This document shows, piece after piece, positions 29,676 through 37,243 of a stretch of 64,000 nucleotides of DNA (the first letter of the stretch is position 1; each line of letters starts with the position of its first letter). The notes beneath the pieces were generated by a model that was not told the DNA's origin, searched no databases, and worked only from the letters and a program-made list of their open reading frames with translations. This stretch comes from Anaeromyxobacter diazotrophicus (GTDB lineage Bacteria > Myxococcota > Myxococcia > Myxococcales > Anaeromyxobacteraceae): NCBI RefSeq assembly GCF_013340205.1, contig NZ_BJTG01000005.1:186001-250000 (forward strand), read 5' to 3'. The translations under genes and the position numbers were made by a program.

Positions 29676-29709
29676 AAAGGGGCCCCGCGCGCGAGCGCCG
29701 GGCCCCTTT
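29676..29709. terminator. Bidirectional terminator between hsp20 and bactofilin
   Basis: A perfect 10-bp stem AAAGGGGCCC (29676-29685) / GGGCCCCTTT (29700-29709) with a 14-nt loop. A-rich and T-rich ends on both sides allow it to work for hsp20 (plus) and for the bactofilin-parB-parA unit (minus), which converge here. Confidence 0.75.
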
Positions 29710-29739
29710 CTTCGGCGGACCGTAGTTACTGTAGGTGAA

Positions 29740-30264
29740 TTAGCCCTTGACCGCGGCGATCGGCGTCGCCGCCGGCTTCCGGTCGGCCGAGAGGTTCTCC
29801 ATCTTGGTCTGGCCCTCGAAGATGACGCCCTTCTCGACCATGAGCGAGGGGGTCTCGACGTTGCCGCGCATCTTGGCCGGGTGGTGCAGCTCCACCGCGT
29901 TCTTGGCGCGGACGTTCCCCGTCACCTCGCCGTGGATGATGATGGTCCCGCAGCTGATCTCGGCGGAGATCTTGGCGCCCTCACCGACGACGAGCACGTC
30001 GCCCGTGACGATGGTCCCGGTGAACTTCCCGTCGATGCGGACCGTCCCCTCGAAGGTCAGCTTGCCCTCGAACTCGGACCCGCGCCCCAGCAGGGCGTTG
30101 AGGTCGCTCGAGGCGGCGGGGGTGGAGGTGACGTCTTCACGCTTCAGCATGGCCATGGGCTGCGGCTCCTCGCGGTGTGGAGAGAGGGTGACGGGCTCGG
30201 CGCGCTCGGCGGGGCCGTGCGCGGGCGAGGGGCCGTCCTCTCGTGGCTTGTTCCAGAAAGGCAT
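29740..30264 (-). CDS. Bactofilin cytoskeletal protein downstream of parAB
   Basis: Bactofilins polymerise without nucleotides into beta-helical filaments. 174 aa from ATG 30264 (MPFWNKPRED); an upstream ATG at 30324 overlaps the parB stop as TAATG and would add 20 residues. After a disordered N-terminus the bactofilin core spans about 48-155 with repeated short beta strands: GRGSEFEGKLTFEGTVRIDG, GDVLVVGEGAKISAEISCG, IIIHGEVTGNVRAK, ELHHPAKMRGNVETPSL. The C-terminal tail is short. It directly follows parB. In Myxococcus xanthus bactofilins BacNOP with PadC organise the ParABS system; a PadC gene is not seen here. A paralogue lies at 35375-35803 beyond the parS array. Confidence 0.9.
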   Translation of the reverse strand: MPFWNKPREDGPSPAHGPAERAEPVTLSPHREEPQPMAMLKREDVTSTPAASSDLNALLGRGSEFEGKLTFEGTVRIDGKFTGTIVTGDVLVVGEGAKISAEISCGTIIIHGEVTGNVRAKNAVELHHPAKMRGNVETPSLMVEKGVIFEGQTKMENLSADRKPAATPIAAVKG

Positions 30265-30323
30265 GTCGCCTCGGGTGCTTCGCTTCGCCGCAGGGCCGCG
30301 AGGCCCGGACGGCACGGACTTCA

Positions 30324-31214
30324 TTACGCGCCAATCTTGCCGAGTATTCCGTCCAGCTCGTCGAGCGAGGTGTAGTCGAGCTCGAGCCGACCTGTCGAAT
30401 CGGACTTGGGGACCACCCGACAGCGGCACCCCAGGCGGCGCTGCAGGCGCGCGATCACCGCGCGCACGGCCGCCGAGTCGCCGGTCGCGCCGGCGGTGGG
30501 ACGCTTCTTCCCTCCGCCCGCCAGCTCGCGGACGAGCGCCTCGGTCGCTCGCACGGAGAGCTGCTCGCGGAGCACGCGCTGCGCCGCCCGGCGGATGGCC
30601 TCGGCCGCCTCCAGCCCGAGCAGCGCGCGCGCGTGGCCCATCTCCAGGCGGCCCTCGCGCACGGCGTCGCGGACGTCGCCGGGGAGCCGCAGCAGGCGGA
30701 GCGCGTTCGCCACCGTGGAGCGCTCCTTGCCCACCTTGTCGGCCACCTGCTCCTGGGTGAGCCCGTGCTCGTCCACCAGCGCCTGGTAGGCCTCGGCCTC
30801 CTCGATGGCGTTGAGGTCGGCGCGCTGGACGTTCTCGACCAGCGCGATCTGGAACGCCTGCGCGGGCGTCGCCTCGCGCACGATGGCGGGGATCTCCTTC
30901 AGCCCCGCGCGCTGCGCGGCGCGCCAGCGGCGCTCGCCGGCGACGATGCGGTACCGGGCGCCGTGGCGGCGGACCAGGATCGGCTCCACCACCCCGTGCT
31001 CGCGGATCGAGGCGGCGAGCTCCTCCAGCCGGTCCTCCTCGAAGCGCTTGCGCGGCTGCTCCGGGCTGCGCTCGATGGCCTCGACCGGCAGCGCGAGCAG
31101 CGCCTTGCCGGCGGCGGCGGCCGCGGCGCTGGTGGGCGCGGGGGCGGGGGCGTTCGAGAGGAGCGCGGCCATCCCGCGCCCGAGCGCGGGGCGCCGCTTG
31201 TCGGCGAGGCTCAT
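30324..31214 (-). CDS. parB: Chromosome partitioning protein ParB
   Basis: CTP-dependent DNA clamp that loads at parS and spreads. 296 aa. Visible: N-terminal KRRPALGRGMAALLS (the ParA-stimulating region), CTP-binding motif GERRWRA (93-99) with ENVQRADLNAIEEAEAY, a helix-turn-helix around 141-165 (LTQEQVADKVGKERSTVANA), and a C-terminal dimerisation domain ending LDYTSLDELDGILGKIGA. The start ATG 31214 lies 2 bp after the parA stop, so the two are coupled. Its binding sites are almost certainly the eight GTTCCACGTGGAAC-type palindromes at 32173-34653, upstream of parA. Confidence 0.97.
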   Translation of the reverse strand: MSLADKRRPALGRGMAALLSNAPAPAPTSAAAAAAGKALLALPVEAIERSPEQPRKRFEEDRLEELAASIREHGVVEPILVRRHGARYRIVAGERRWRAAQRAGLKEIPAIVREATPAQAFQIALVENVQRADLNAIEEAEAYQALVDEHGLTQEQVADKVGKERSTVANALRLLRLPGDVRDAVREGRLEMGHARALLGLEAAEAIRRAAQRVLREQLSVRATEALVRELAGGGKKRPTAGATGDSAAVRAVIARLQRRLGCRCRVVPKSDSTGRLELDYTSLDELDGILGKIGA

Positions 31215-31216
31215 CG

Positions 31217-31996
31217 TCAGGCCGCCTTCCCTAGCCGGTCGGCGCGCTTCACCACCTCGCGCGCCAGCTCGAGGTAGCTCTGGCACCCCTTCGACGCCAC
31301 GTCGTAGAGCAGGATGGGCTTGCCGTGCGAGGGGCTCTCGGAGAGCCGCACGTTGCGCGGGATGACGGTCTTGAAGACCTCGCGCCGGAAGTGCTTGCGG
31401 ATCTCGTCCTCCACCTGCTGCGCCAGGTTGTTCGCGGCGTGCATGGTGAGGACGATGCCGTCCACCAGCAGGCCGGGGTTCGCCTGCTCCTTCACGAGGT
31501 CGATGGTGCGGAGCACGTCGGCGAGGCCCTCGAGCGCGAAGTACTCGCACTGGAGCGGGATGATGACGCCCTGGGCGGCCACGAGGCCGTTCAGCGTCAG
31601 CAGGCCGAGCGAGGGCGGACAGTCGATGAGGACGTACTCGTACTCGGACGCGATGGCGGCCACGGCGTCGGCGAGCCGCCGCTCCCGGCCGGACACGTCG
31701 GCGAGCTCCAGCTCGGCGCCGACGAGGTGCCGGCTGGCGGGGGCGAGGTCCAGGAACTTGAGCTCGGTCTTGCGCACGACGTCGGCGAGGGGCACCCCGT
31801 CGAGGAGCGCCTCGTAGACGCTCGCCTCGACCTCGTCGCGGGCGATGCCCAGCGCCGACCCGGCGTTGCCCTGGGGGTCGACGTCGATGAGGAGCGTCCG
31901 CCGCTCGGCGGCCGCCAGCGACGCCGCCAGGTTGACGGCGGTGGTGGTCTTGCCGACGCCGCCCTTCTGGTTCGCGATGGTGATGATGCGCGGCAT
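31217..31996 (-). CDS. parA: Chromosome partitioning ATPase ParA
   Basis: Walker-type ATPase that forms a DNA-bound gradient and moves ParB-parS complexes. 259 aa. Deviant Walker A KGGVGKTT at 11-18 (with signature Lys11), then LLIDVDPQGNAGSALG, and DYVLIDCPP-like YEYVLIDCPPSLGLLTLN as Walker B. It lacks the long N-terminal DNA-binding extension of plasmid type Ia ParA, as expected for chromosomal (Soj-type) proteins. The start ATG 31996 is supported by GAGAGGAG 3 bp upstream; the frame is open to 33271 but that is repeat DNA. It begins at the edge of the parS region. Confidence 0.97.
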   Translation of the reverse strand: MPRIITIANQKGGVGKTTTAVNLAASLAAAERRTLLIDVDPQGNAGSALGIARDEVEASVYEALLDGVPLADVVRKTELKFLDLAPASRHLVGAELELADVSGRERRLADAVAAIASEYEYVLIDCPPSLGLLTLNGLVAAQGVIIPLQCEYFALEGLADVLRTIDLVKEQANPGLLVDGIVLTMHAANNLAQQVEDEIRKHFRREVFKTVIPRNVRLSESPSHGKPILLYDVASKGCQSYLELAREVVKRADRLGKAA

Positions 31997-32172
31997 GAGC
32001 TCCTCTCGGCGGGCAGCCCTACCGCGCGGCGCGGGGCGGCGCAAGGACGCGACCGCGGCGGCGGGGAAGAGGGGGGTGGAGGCGGGGCTCGGCTGGGGGA
32101 TCACGGGGCGGACCTCCGGGGACGGGGACGGCATTCTCGATCGCGGCCCTGACAGCGCCCGGAAGATCGCGG

Positions 32173-32188
32173 TGTTCCACGTGGAACA
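32173..32188. other. parS site 1
   Basis: TGTTCCACGTGGAACA, a perfect 16-bp palindrome and the myxobacterial form of parS (general consensus TGTTTCACGTGAAACA). It is the nearest full site to parA, 177 bp upstream of its start. Confidence 0.92.
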
Positions 32189-32210
32189 GGAACCGGGCCG
32201 CGGGCGGGGT

Positions 32211-32226
32211 TGTTCCACGTGGAACG
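32211..32226. other. parS site 2
   Basis: TGTTCCACGTGGAACG; 14-bp core palindrome GTTCCACGTGGAAC intact. It lies 38 bp (centre to centre) from site 1, the closest pair in the array. Confidence 0.9.
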
Positions 32227-32404
32227 GCACCGGCCTGTGGGTGGCGGCTCCTCTCCCTGCGGCGCGGGGAGTGTCGGGGAGAGGGGCCTCTCGAAGCCGC
32301 TCGCCGGGCCGACGGAGCTCGCCACCCGGAGCGGTCCGCACGCTTCGGGGCGACTGCCCCGCGAAGGCTCCACGGTGGGACGCTGCGGTCGCGGCGCGCG
32401 GCGC

Positions 32405-32663
32405 CGGCTGCGGGGTGGCCGCGGCCGCGGGGCTCCGGCCGCAGCTGGCTGTGCGCGCGTCGCGCGCACCTGCGGGGCGCTCGGCGCCGGCGCCATGCGG
32501 CGTGAGGCGGGGTCGCGCAGGATCGCAGGTGGTGCAGGCGCCGCCCGCGCGCCGGCGCACCACGGCGCCGGGGTCGCGCGGCCTCGTGACCCGCCAGGCG
32601 GCCTCCGCCAAGCGCGGCCGCGGCTCCCCCTCCGCCGGCACCTCTGGGATCGAGCCGCGGAAC
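32405..32663 (-). repeat. Centromere repeat R1
   Basis: About 259 bp, nearly identical to R2 (32914-33158) except for a 14-bp block present only here and scattered substitutions; inverted relative to R3 and R4. It lies between parS sites 2 and 3. Landmarks include GGCGCCGGCGCCATGCGGCG and GCGCGCCGGCGCACCACGGC. Confidence 0.85.
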
Positions 32664-32761
32664 GCGGGCGCCCGGGACTGCCGCTCTGGCTCCAGGGATC
32701 CTGAACCCACGGCGCCCCGCGCGGCTCTGGAGCCTGGTCGCGCCAACGGCGACCCTCGTCC

Positions 32762-32777
32762 CGTTCCACGTGGAACA
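32762..32777. other. parS site 3
   Basis: CGTTCCACGTGGAACA with the 14-bp core intact. Its flanks (GACCCTCG before, CCCGGGCG after) are shared with site 4, so the site was duplicated together with the repeat. Confidence 0.9.
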
Positions 32778-32913
32778 ACCCGGGCGCCGACGCGGGGGCG
32801 TCGCCCACCCGGCGCTCGGGCCGCTCGCCGGCGCGCCCCGGACCTCCTCGATATGGTGGGCGCTGCGGGAGGTCCCCCAGCTGCGACGGCACCCACTTCC
32901 CCTCGCGCGCCGC

Positions 32914-33158
32914 CGGCTGCGGGGTAGCCGCGGCCGCGGGGCTCCGGCCGCAGCTGGCTGTGCGCGCGTCGCGCGCACCAGCGGGGCACGCGGCGCCGGC
33001 GCCATGCGGCGTGAGGCGGAGCCGCGCAGGATCGCAGGCGGTGCAGGCGCCGCCCGCGCGCCGGCGCACCACGGCGCCTGGGTCGCGCGGCCTCGTGGCC
33101 CGCCAGGCGCGGCCGCGGCTCCCCCTCCGCCGGCACCTCTGGGATCGAGCCGCGGAAC
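32914..33158 (-). repeat. Centromere repeat R2
   Basis: About 245 bp, direct repeat of R1 in the same orientation; the two are separated by about 250 bp of less similar DNA. Each is followed at about 100 bp by a parS site with matching flanks, giving a repeat-plus-parS unit of roughly 500 bp. Confidence 0.85.
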
Positions 33159-33254
33159 ATCGGCCCCGATCCTGTCGGTGGGTCCCGAGGTCGCGGCCCT
33201 CCACCGGCGCCCGGTGCGGCTCGCGCGCTCGGGCGCTCCGAGATGACCCTCGCC

Positions 33255-33270
33255 CGTTCCACGTGGAACA
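33255..33270. other. parS site 4
   Basis: CGTTCCACGTGGAACA, core intact, with the same flanks as site 3. Confidence 0.9.
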
Positions 33271-33581
33271 CCCCGGGCGACGGCTGCGCGGGAACCGCGG
33301 CCGCACCCGAGCTGGCGCGGTACCCAGGGGCGCCGCCGGTCCGCGCCCGCCACGCGGGCGCGGCACCCCTTCGCCCCCCAACACCTGGGCGAGCTGGCGC
33401 CTCCGCCGCAATGTCCGCCCCTCGGAGTCACCTCCGGGCCGGTGGACCGGCGCCGCGACTCACTCCGGCTCGGTCGCGCTGCAGCGCTCCGCGGGCTCCG
33501 GGTCGGGCGGCGCGCGTGCGCCGAGGTGACCCGCCTGCGCTCCGCAAGCGAGCCATCGAGCAGGTGCAGGCGCTCTCATCA

Positions 33582-33597
33582 TGTTCCACGTGGAACA
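33582..33597. other. parS site 5
   Basis: TGTTCCACGTGGAACA, a perfect 16-bp palindrome identical to site 1, in the central part between the R1/R2 and R3/R4 pairs. Confidence 0.92.
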
Positions 33598-33790
33598 GCG
33601 GGCCGCGGCCGGCGGGTCTCGCGCAGTGCCCTCCAGGAGCGGAGGCGGGGGCGGAGCCGGCGGTGAGCACGATCCCGCTGCGACCGGCAGCCTCCCTCCG
33701 GCTCACCGACGTCCCCGCGCCAGCGCCCTTCCTCGGCGCGGCGGCGCCTCCCGGACCCGGCGGCGGCTCGGCGGGTTCCGCCCAGCGTTG

Positions 33791-33808
33791 TGGCTCCACG
33801 TGGAGCCA
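33791..33808. other. Variant parS-like palindrome (site 6)
   Basis: TGGCTCCACGTGGAGCCA is a perfect 18-bp palindrome with the central CTCCACGTGGAG. It differs from parS by a symmetric T-to-C change in both arms (GCTCC instead of GTTCC), so symmetry is kept. ParB affinity is uncertain. Confidence 0.6.
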
Positions 33809-34204
33809 CCCCTTGCACGCGCCGACTCCCCGCCGGGCGCGAATCCGGCTCGAGACGCGGGCTGCGGAGCCGCCTCCCATCGCCACCGCGGGCAGCGCGG
33901 CGGTGGCGCGCCCCGCGCAACCCAGGCCACCCGCGGAAGAAGCCGTGAGCGGCCGGGGCGAGGGCCATCAGACCGGGCACGCCCGCCCGACATCGGCGGT
34001 TCTCCCTCGCGATGCGACATCCACCAGACCGGGCACATGGGTCACAGGCCGCCGGCCGGCGACCCTCCGCGGCGGCGAGACGCGGAGCCGGCGCTGGCGA
34101 GGCAGGAACGCGGTGGACGGGGGGCGGAGCCCGGTCGCGACGTTGCATCGTCGCGCCGCTGCACGGAGATCCGTCGCCGAGACGGAGGGCGCACGCGTCC
34201 TCCA

Positions 34205-34220
34205 CGTTCCACGTGGAACG
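34205..34220. other. parS site 7
   Basis: CGTTCCACGTGGAACG, a perfect 16-bp palindrome, about 30 bp before repeat R3. Confidence 0.9.
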
Positions 34221-34248
34221 CACCTGCGCCGCCGCACTCCGGCGCCCC

Positions 34249-34549
34249 TCGGTCGTGGCGGCGGAGGGGGAGCCGCGCCCTCGCTTGGCGAAGGCCGCCT
34301 CGAGGCCCACGCGGCCGCGCGACGCCGGCGCCCAGGTGCGCCGGCGCGCGGGCGGCGTCTGCCGCGCCCGCGATCCCGCGCGGCTTCGCCTCACGCCGCA
34401 TCGCGCCGGCGCCGCGCGCGCCACCGGTACGCGCGACGCACGGACACCCCCGACGCGGCCGGAGCCCCGCGGCCAGGGCTACCCCGCAGCCGGCGCGGCC
34501 CAGCGCATCCCGGTCGAGCGGGCGCCCGCCGATCCTCCGACTCGGCAAG
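34249..34549 (+). repeat. Centromere repeat R3
   Basis: About 301 bp that match 34850-35150 (R4) at a constant offset of 601 bp, with about 9 differences and no gaps by eye (97%). The first 240 bp are the reverse complement family of R1 and R2, with more divergence. Confidence 0.88.
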
Positions 34550-34637
34550 CGGGTCTCGGCGCGGCCCTCCCTGGCCCTCCCGGCGGGGGAGCGGGTTCGT
34601 GAGCGAGGGCGACCCCCACATCGCGAGCACCGCGTTC

Positions 34638-34653
34638 CATTCCACGTGGAACC
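34638..34653. other. parS site 8 (one arm changed)
   Basis: CATTCCACGTGGAACC: the left arm reads ATTCC instead of GTTCC, the rest of the core is intact. It lies between R3 and R4, the last parS-type site in the array. Confidence 0.7.
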
Positions 34654-34849
34654 CGATGATGTGCAACTCGGCCCAGCCGCACACCTCGCGTCCCTCTGTA
34701 CAGCGCCGCCGGCACGGCGCGCGCGCCTGCTCCTCGTGTGGAGCCGCTGCGGGTGGCCACCTCTCCTCGGGATCGCGCTGGCGGTGGCAGAGATGTGCGG
34801 CGCGCCCCACGAGCACGTCCTTCGCGCTGAGCGGGCTACGTAGGGCAGC

Positions 34850-35150
34850 TCGGTCGTGGCGGCGGAGGGGGAGCCGCGGCCGCGCTTGGCGAAGGCCGCC
34901 TCGAGGCCCACGCGGCCGCGCGACGCCGGCGCCCAGGTGCGCCGGCGCGCGGGCGGCGTCTGCCGCGCCCGCGATCCCGCGCGGCTTCGCCTCACGCCGC
35001 ATTGCGCCGGCGCCGCGCGCGCCACCGGTACGCGCGAGGCACGGACACCCTCGACGCGGCCGGAGCCCCGCGGCCGCGGCTACCCCGCAGCCGGCGCGGC
35101 CCAGCGCATCCTGATCGAGCGGGCGCCCGCCGATCCTCCGACTCGGCAAG
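34850..35150 (+). repeat. Centromere repeat R4
   Basis: Second member of the R3/R4 direct pair. Unlike R1-R3 it has no parS site on its far side before the bactofilin gene. Confidence 0.88.
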
Positions 35151-35169
35151 AAGGTCTCGCGGTGCGGCC

Positions 35170-35210
35170 CCCTCTCCCTGCCGTCTCCCCCGGCGGGGGA
35201 GAGGGTCTTT
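35170..35210 (+). terminator. Terminator-like hairpin at the edge of the centromere region
   Basis: CCCTCTCCC (35170-35178) pairs with GGGAGAGGG (35197-35205), followed by TCTTT. An inner stem CTCCCCC/GGGGGAG competes with it. Similar CCTCTCCC...GGGGAG patterns end repeat R3 (about 34572-34600) and lie near site 2 (about 32246-32275), so it may be part of the repeat family. Confidence 0.4.
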
Positions 35211-35374
35211 GACTGGCAGGCCACCCGCGCGCCCGAGCGCCACCAAGACTGACAGCCCTGCCGCCCCTTCTGGCGACCCCGAGCGAGCCGGTTGTCCCCG
35301 GGTCGTGGGTCGACAGCAGGGGCCCGAGTCCTTACCTCCTCGGTGACTCCCCCCATCCCGACCACGAGGACCCC

Positions 35375-35803
35375 ATGGCCATGGCCAACCTGAAGCGCGA
35401 CGAGCTGCCCCCCGCCCTCGGCGGGACGAGCGACCTCCTGCTCGGCGCCGGCGCCGAGTTCGAGGGGAAGCTCACCTTCAAGGGGACGGTGCGGATCGAC
35501 GCCGTCTTCAAGGGGTCGATCATCACCGACGACGTGCTGGTGGTCGGCGAGCACGCCCGCATCGAGGCCGAGATCACCTGCGGCACGATCATCGTGCACG
35601 GTTCGGTGAAGGGGAACATCCGGGCCAAGAGCGCGGTCGAGCTGCACCACCCGGCCCAGGTCCGCGGAGACGTGCACACCCCCTCGCTCGCCGTGGAGAA
35701 GGGCGTCCTCCTCCACGGGATGGTGCACATGGAGAACCTCGACCGAGCGGCCCCGCCGCGCCCCGCCGCACCGCCGCCCGCGGCCCCCGCGGCCACCCCC
35801 TGA
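35375..35803 (+). CDS. Bactofilin on the far side of the parS array
   Basis: 142 aa, compact bactofilin: core from about residue 22 to 122 (GAGAEFEGKLTFKGTVRIDA, DDVLVVGEHARIEAEITCG, IIVHGSVKGNIRAKSAVELH, TPSLAVEKGVLLHGMVHMEN) and a Pro/Ala tail. It is clearly paralogous to the bactofilin at 29740-30264 over the whole core. Start ATG 35375; a second in-frame ATG follows two codons later. It is transcribed away from the parS region and converges with rsmG, whose stop lies 10 bp beyond its own. Flanking of the centromere by two bactofilin genes suggests that they scaffold the ParABS complex (inference from M. xanthus). Confidence 0.9.
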   Translation: MAMANLKRDELPPALGGTSDLLLGAGAEFEGKLTFKGTVRIDAVFKGSIITDDVLVVGEHARIEAEITCGTIIVHGSVKGNIRAKSAVELHHPAQVRGDVHTPSLAVEKGVLLHGMVHMENLDRAAPPRPAAPPPAAPAATP

Positions 35804-35812
35804 GCGGCGGGC

Positions 35813-36469
35813 TCAGCGCGCCCGGAAGCGCGCCACCGCCCGGGCGTGCCCGGAGCGGGGCAGCGTGAAGCGGTCGAGCGCCTCGAGCGCGAGCCCGTGC
35901 TCCGCGCCCAGCGCCGCCAGCTCCGCCTCGCCCCCCGCCTCGCGGCCCAGCATGGCGAAGAGCCGGCCCCCCGGCGCCAGGTAGCGGGCGCCGAGCGGCA
36001 GCCAGCGCGCCGGATCGGTGAAGGCGCGGCTCACCACCGCCTCGCAGCGCGGCAGCCCCTCCGCCTCCGGGTCGCCCGCCGCGCGCACCGCGCGGGCGCG
36101 CACCGGCAGGTCGAGCTCGGCGGTGACGGCCTTCAGGAAGGCGACCTTCTTCTGCACCACGTCGCAGCAGGTCACCTCGAGCCCCGGGCGCGCGCAGGCG
36201 AGCGCCACCCCGGGCAGCCCGGCGCCGCTCCCGACGTCGAGCAGGGTGGCGGCGCCGCCGAGGGTGCGCAGCAGGGCCAGGCTGTCCACGAGGTGCAGCT
36301 CCGCCACCTCGGCCGGGCCGGTGATGGCGGTGAGGTTCACCTTGCGGTTCCAGGCGAGGAGCCGCTCCGCGAAGGCGGCCAGCCGCGCGCGCGCGGCGGC
36401 GTCCACCTCGAGCCCCAGGGCGGCCAGGCCGCCCGCCAGCGCGTCGTCGAAGGCGGGTCCGAGCGGCAC
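35813..36469 (-). CDS. rsmG: 16S rRNA (guanine527-N7) methyltransferase RsmG
   Basis: Methylates G527 of 16S rRNA using S-adenosylmethionine. 218 aa, normal length. Visible: [20 protein letters not shown] and HLVDSLALL near the N-terminus, the SAM-binding motif [16 protein letters not shown] (about 75-90), [15 protein letters not shown], and [15 protein letters not shown]. Start ATG 36469. The gene is usually next to mnmG (gidA) and parA in bacteria; here mnmG is missing and a bactofilin gene plus the parS array lies between rsmG and parA. Confidence 0.93.
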   Translation of the reverse strand: MPLGPAFDDALAGGLAALGLEVDAAARARLAAFAERLLAWNRKVNLTAITGPAEVAELHLVDSLALLRTLGGAATLLDVGSGAGLPGVALACARPGLEVTCCDVVQKKVAFLKAVTAELDLPVRARAVRAAGDPEAEGLPRCEAVVSRAFTDPARWLPLGARYLAPGGRLFAMLGREAGGEAELAALGAEHGLALEALDRFTLPRSGHARAVARFRAR

Positions 36470-36480
36470 GGCGCGCGGCC

Positions 36481-36702
36481 TCAGCCCGCCTTCGGTCCGC
36501 GGCCGAGCGCGGCCTCGACCTCGCGGCCGTGCGCCGCGAGGTAGGCGTCGACCTCGCTCGCCTCGAGCCCCAGGTCGCGCAGCACGCCCTCGTACACGAA
36601 GCGGAACTGCGCGCGGTGCTCGTCGCCGCGCAGCTCGAAGGAGCGCCGCAGCACCGCCGCCGAGAAGAGCTTGTCCTCCTTCGTCTTCGGGCGCGGCGCC
36701 AC
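36481..36702 (-). CDS. Small protein of unknown function between jag and rsmG
   Basis: 73 aa starting at GTG 36702 ([20 protein letters not shown]) 8 bp after the jag stop and ending 11 bp before rsmG, so it fits the operon. It is mostly helical and charged, with no Cys or membrane helix: [20 protein letters not shown], then [20 protein letters not shown] do not recognise the family. In many bacteria mnmE and mnmG occupy this place; the protein has no GTPase or FAD motif and is not a remnant of them as far as I can see. Codon use matches its neighbours. Confidence 0.55.
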   Translation of the reverse strand: MAPRPKTKEDKLFSAAVLRRSFELRGDEHRAQFRFVYEGVLRDLGLEASEVDAYLAAHGREVEAALGRGPKAG

Positions 36703-36710
36703 GGTGCTCG

Positions 36711-37220
36711 CTACTCCCGCCCGCCCGCCCGCTCGGGGACGACGAGCAGGGTGCGGAACAGCCCCTCGCCCTCGCTGCGGGTCGAGACGCCCTCGGCGTC
36801 GACGAGCGCCAGGTGGATCTGGCGCCGCTCGCGCGCGGTGATGGGCGCGATGGCGATCACCTTCCCGGTGCGGCGCGCGGTGGCGGCGAGCCGCGCCGCC
36901 ATCGCCTTCACCACCGGGTCCTCCGCGTCGCTGAACCCGCCCACGTCGAGGTTCACCCACTTGCGCCCCTCGGCGCGCGGGTTCACGACGCGGTTCACGA
37001 GGTACTGCAGCGCCTCCACCAGCGCCGAGCCGAGCTCGATGGCGTTGCCCGGCTGCGGGCGCAGCGCCACCGCGATCGCCTCCGGCGACTCCTTCACCTC
37101 GACCGTCACCGCCGCGCCCATGCGGGCGAGGAGGCCCTCGCAGAACTCGCGGGCGGCCGCCACCTTCTCGGGCGCCTCGGCGGGGGGCGGGGACTCCGGG
37201 CGCTCTCGCTCTTCGGACAC
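36711..37220 (-). CDS. jag: Jag/KhpB-type RNA-binding protein (SpoIIIJ-associated)
   Basis: RNA-binding protein encoded after yidC in many bacteria; it combines a KH domain and an R3H domain. 169 aa from GTG 37220, which has AGGAG at 8 bp; a GTG nine codons upstream is in frame but less well placed. An N-terminal acidic Pro-rich segment replaces the usual Jag-N domain. The KH part covers about 25-95 ([32 protein letters not shown]), and the R3H part shows [20 protein letters not shown], then IHLAL. It follows yidC by 23 bp. Confidence 0.9.
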   Translation of the reverse strand: MSEERERPESPPPAEAPEKVAAAREFCEGLLARMGAAVTVEVKESPEAIAVALRPQPGNAIELGSALVEALQYLVNRVVNPRAEGRKWVNLDVGGFSDAEDPVVKAMAARLAATARRTGKVIAIAPITARERRQIHLALVDAEGVSTRSEGEGLFRTLLVVPERAGGRE

Positions 37221-37243
37221 GGCGGTGCTCCTTTCCTGGTTCG

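Larger units (their letters stand above)
31997..35374. other. Gene-free centromere (parS) region between parA and a bactofilin gene
   Basis: About 3.4 kb without a convincing gene. Long open frames exist on all strands, as expected from the extreme GC content, but none shows a start with a ribosome binding site, a stable composition or a recognisable domain. The region holds eight parS-type palindromes (32173 to 34653) and four copies of a 240-300 bp repeat, two in each orientation. It resembles an expanded bacterial centromere. Confidence 0.8.

Noticed and set aside
32019-35212. Long open frames on several strands through the parS region, some with a recurring peptide EGEPRPRLA...RPRD.GA.VRRRAGG
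   Set aside because: They recur because the DNA repeats R1-R4 recur. They have no ribosome binding sites, shift frame between copies and have a composition expected from GC-rich non-coding DNA.
31997-35374. CRISPR array or mobile element as explanation for the repeats between parA and the bactofilin gene
   Set aside because: The repeats are long, few and in two orientations, with no short regular spacers, no transposase and no terminal inverted repeats; the parS sites explain the locus better.
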